In this document: piece by piece, positions 5,397 to 6,939 of the stretch
How positions within the stretch are numbered: position 1 is the first letter of the stretch
How the letters are laid out: the number at the start of each line of letters is the position of its first letter
Assembly: GCA_002727235.1 (NCBI GenBank)
Contig: PBWL01000057.1
Coordinates: forward strand, 5,898-12,836
Origin: Acidimicrobiaceae bacterium
Lineage (GTDB): Bacteria; Actinomycetota; Acidimicrobiia; Acidimicrobiales; Ilumatobacteraceae
Length of the DNA: 6,939 bases
Direction: 5' to 3'
Program-made: the position numbers and the translations under genes
Notes under the pieces: generated by a model
What the model saw: the letters and a program-made list of their open reading frames with translations, nothing else
What the model was told of the DNA's origin: nothing
Database searches by the model: none

Positions 5397-6902
5397 ATGG
5401 CAGACCCCTCGAACTCGCCGACCACCACCAGCACCCTCTCAGAAGCAGCGTCAAAAGATCTCGTCGAGCGATATGGAGTACCTCTCGCTTCGGAATACAT
5501 CGTTTCAGATGTCGAATCAGCTGTCTCGGCGGCCGCAGCGATCGGTGGGGCAGTGGCTGTCAAGTTGAATGGAGAAACCATCGCGCACAAAACCGAACGC
5601 GGTTTGGTGCGCCTCTCGCTGGCCGACGAATCCGCAGTGCGGTCGGCTGCTGAAGAGTTGCTGGCTGCAGCTCGACCTGAAGATGGCGATGTGTCTTTAC
5701 TCGTCGCACCGATGGTGTCGGGAGCGCGCGAATTCATCGTTGGCATGATTCGAGATCCCCAGTTCGGGCCGATGGTGATGATCGGTGTCGGTGGCGTACT
5801 CGCCGAAGCGATTGCCGATGTCGCATTCCGTCCGGCACCGGTCGATGAGGTTACCGCGCAAGAGCAAATCGACAGCCTCAAGATGAGTGACCTTCTCGGT
5901 GAGTTCCGTGGAGAGGCCGCCGTTGACCAAAAACTAATTCTCGACACCCTCGTCGGACTCGGCACACTCGCCGAGGAACACCCAGAGGTGATGAGCGTTG
6001 ACATCAACCCGCTCATTATTGATCGATCGGGACGGCCCGTTGCAGTAGATGCCTTGGTCGAAGTTGCCGAAACCCTCAACCGCGACACATCAATTACCTC
6101 TCCACCTAAACCAACAGATGATCACTTTCGGGCACTATTCGAGCCAAGCGGTGTCGTGGTCACCGGCGCGTCAAGCCACCCGGGCAAATTCGGCTTCGTC
6201 GCGTTACATAACCTCCTCGCTGCCGGATACTCGGGAAATGTTTTTGCAACAAACCGCTCCGGTGAGGAAGTGCTCGGCATACAGACGATCAGCGATGTTG
6301 CAAAGTTGCCCGATGGCGCAGCCGACCTCATGTTCGTATGTACCCCAGCCTCCGCCAATCTGCAACTGCTCGAAGACGCTGCACAGCGAGGTGTCAAAGC
6401 TGCGTTCCTCACCTCAGCTGGTTACGGCGAAGCCGGAGAAGAAGGACGAATGGCCGAAGCCGAGCTGGTTGCGACCGCTGACCGACTCGGAATATTGCTC
6501 GCAGGTCCAAACGGCCAAGGTGTGGTCTCAACCCCGGCGTCGCTATGTGCGCAGATCGTTGCGCCATATCCGCCAACGGGCGGCATCGGCGTCGCATCGC
6601 AGTCCGGAAACTTCGTGTCGAGTTTCCTCAACCTCTCACGATCAACGGGAGTAGGGGTGAGTCGAGCGGTTTCCGCAGGAAATGCAGCAGCCGTCTCTGT
6701 TGCCGACTATCTCGACTTTTACTCCCGAGACGATAAAACGGCCGTATCGCTCGCATACATCGAGGGCATTACTGACGGCCGTGGCCTGATGGAACGACTC
6801 GCTGGAGCGGCGCGCCATAAGCCGCTGGTCGTACTAAAGGGAGGAGCAACGGCAGGTGGAGCACGCGCAGCCGCACGAGCCGCGGGAACTTGGGCGGGAT
6901 GA
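5397..6902 (+). CDS. NDP-forming acyl-CoA synthetase (acetate-CoA ligase family), ATP-grasp domain first; frame broken near the window edge
   Basis: Expected to join a carboxylic acid to CoA with ATP or GTP, giving NDP and phosphate through phosphohistidine intermediates. The readable 501 residues start with an ATP-grasp beta-type domain (about 14-225) containing AVKLNGETIAHKTERG (H64), GAREFIVGMIRDPQFGPMVMIGVGG and DINPLIIDRSGRPVAVDAL. A Rossmann CoA-binding domain (about 245-345) follows, with GVVVTGASSHPGKFGF and AAFLTSAGYGE. A succinyl-CoA-ligase-like domain then contains AGPNGQG, GVASQSGNF and AYIEGITDGRG. In the better-known fused enzymes the CoA-binding part comes first, so this order is the reverse. 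At residues 494-501 the text reads RAAGTWAG then stop, where the family has a motif like SHTG(S/A)LAG with the phosphohistidine. Another frame continues from 6898 as DDGAVEVVAREVEL to the edge, which resembles the expected continuation. The true gene probably runs past 6939; a frameshift, real or from sequencing, is likely. The acid substrate is unknown. Confidence 0.88.
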   Translation: MADPSNSPTTTSTLSEAASKDLVERYGVPLASEYIVSDVESAVSAAAAIGGAVAVKLNGETIAHKTERGLVRLSLADESAVRSAAEELLAAARPEDGDVSLLVAPMVSGAREFIVGMIRDPQFGPMVMIGVGGVLAEAIADVAFRPAPVDEVTAQEQIDSLKMSDLLGEFRGEAAVDQKLILDTLVGLGTLAEEHPEVMSVDINPLIIDRSGRPVAVDALVEVAETLNRDTSITSPPKPTDDHFRALFEPSGVVVTGASSHPGKFGFVALHNLLAAGYSGNVFATNRSGEEVLGIQTISDVAKLPDGAADLMFVCTPASANLQLLEDAAQRGVKAAFLTSAGYGEAGEEGRMAEAELVATADRLGILLAGPNGQGVVSTPASLCAQIVAPYPPTGGIGVASQSGNFVSSFLNLSRSTGVGVSRAVSAGNAAAVSVADYLDFYSRDDKTAVSLAYIEGITDGRGLMERLAGAARHKPLVVLKGGATAGGARAAARAAGTWAG

Positions 6903-6939
6903 TGGGGCCGTCGAGGTAGTTGCCCGAGAGGTTGAGCTC

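Noticed and set aside
5294..6088. A 264-codon open frame on the minus strand opposite the acyl-CoA synthetase
   Set aside because: Its translation is dominated by Ser, Thr, Ala and Arg with no motif, and it overlaps a well-supported gene. It also runs past the start of the desaturase spacer. It is a shadow of codon bias.

Overview
The window looks like a chromosomal piece from an actinobacterium, possibly a marine or freshwater member of Acidimicrobiia. This rests on the actinobacterial-type transketolase and transaldolase, a nickel superoxide dismutase with its dedicated protease, moderately high GC by eye, GTG start use and a probable leaderless promoter. The lineage is an inference from protein character, not from a database search.

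Layout. Positions 1-3946 are dominated by minus-strand genes. Read in the direction of transcription they are: a NiSOD maturation protease (sodX, 3844-3518), a small protein of unknown function (3484-3077), transketolase (tkt, 3023-1053) and transaldolase (tal, 1053 to beyond position 1). Gaps between them are 33 bp, 53 bp and a 1-base stop/start overlap, so they could form one transcript. The second gene also appears to have its own leaderless promoter. Divergently from sodX runs the nickel superoxide dismutase gene sodN (3918-4340), closed by a strong intrinsic terminator at 4372-4407. A minus-strand membrane fatty-acid desaturase (5309-4518) converges on it. Across an 87-bp divergent spacer lies a plus-strand NDP-forming acyl-CoA synthetase (5397 to the right edge), whose reading frame breaks about 40 bases before the window ends.

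How the genes work together. sodX and sodN form a functional pair: the protease is expected to remove the 14-residue leader so that His1 and Cys2 can bind nickel. tkt and tal are the two carbon-shuffling enzymes of the non-oxidative pentose phosphate pathway and look translationally coupled. The desaturase (unsaturated fatty acids) and the acyl-CoA synthetase (acid plus CoA plus nucleoside triphosphate) both touch acyl-group metabolism, but nothing in the sequence ties them together.

Most of the window is ordinary core metabolism. The points worth a second look are the altered nickel-hook motif in SodN (HCDLYCG in place of the usual HCDLPCG), two extra cysteines in the same protein, the ATP-grasp-first domain order of the acyl-CoA synthetase, and the loss of its expected phosphohistidine motif at a probable frameshift. 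I see no RNA gene, mobile element, CRISPR array or clearly new system.
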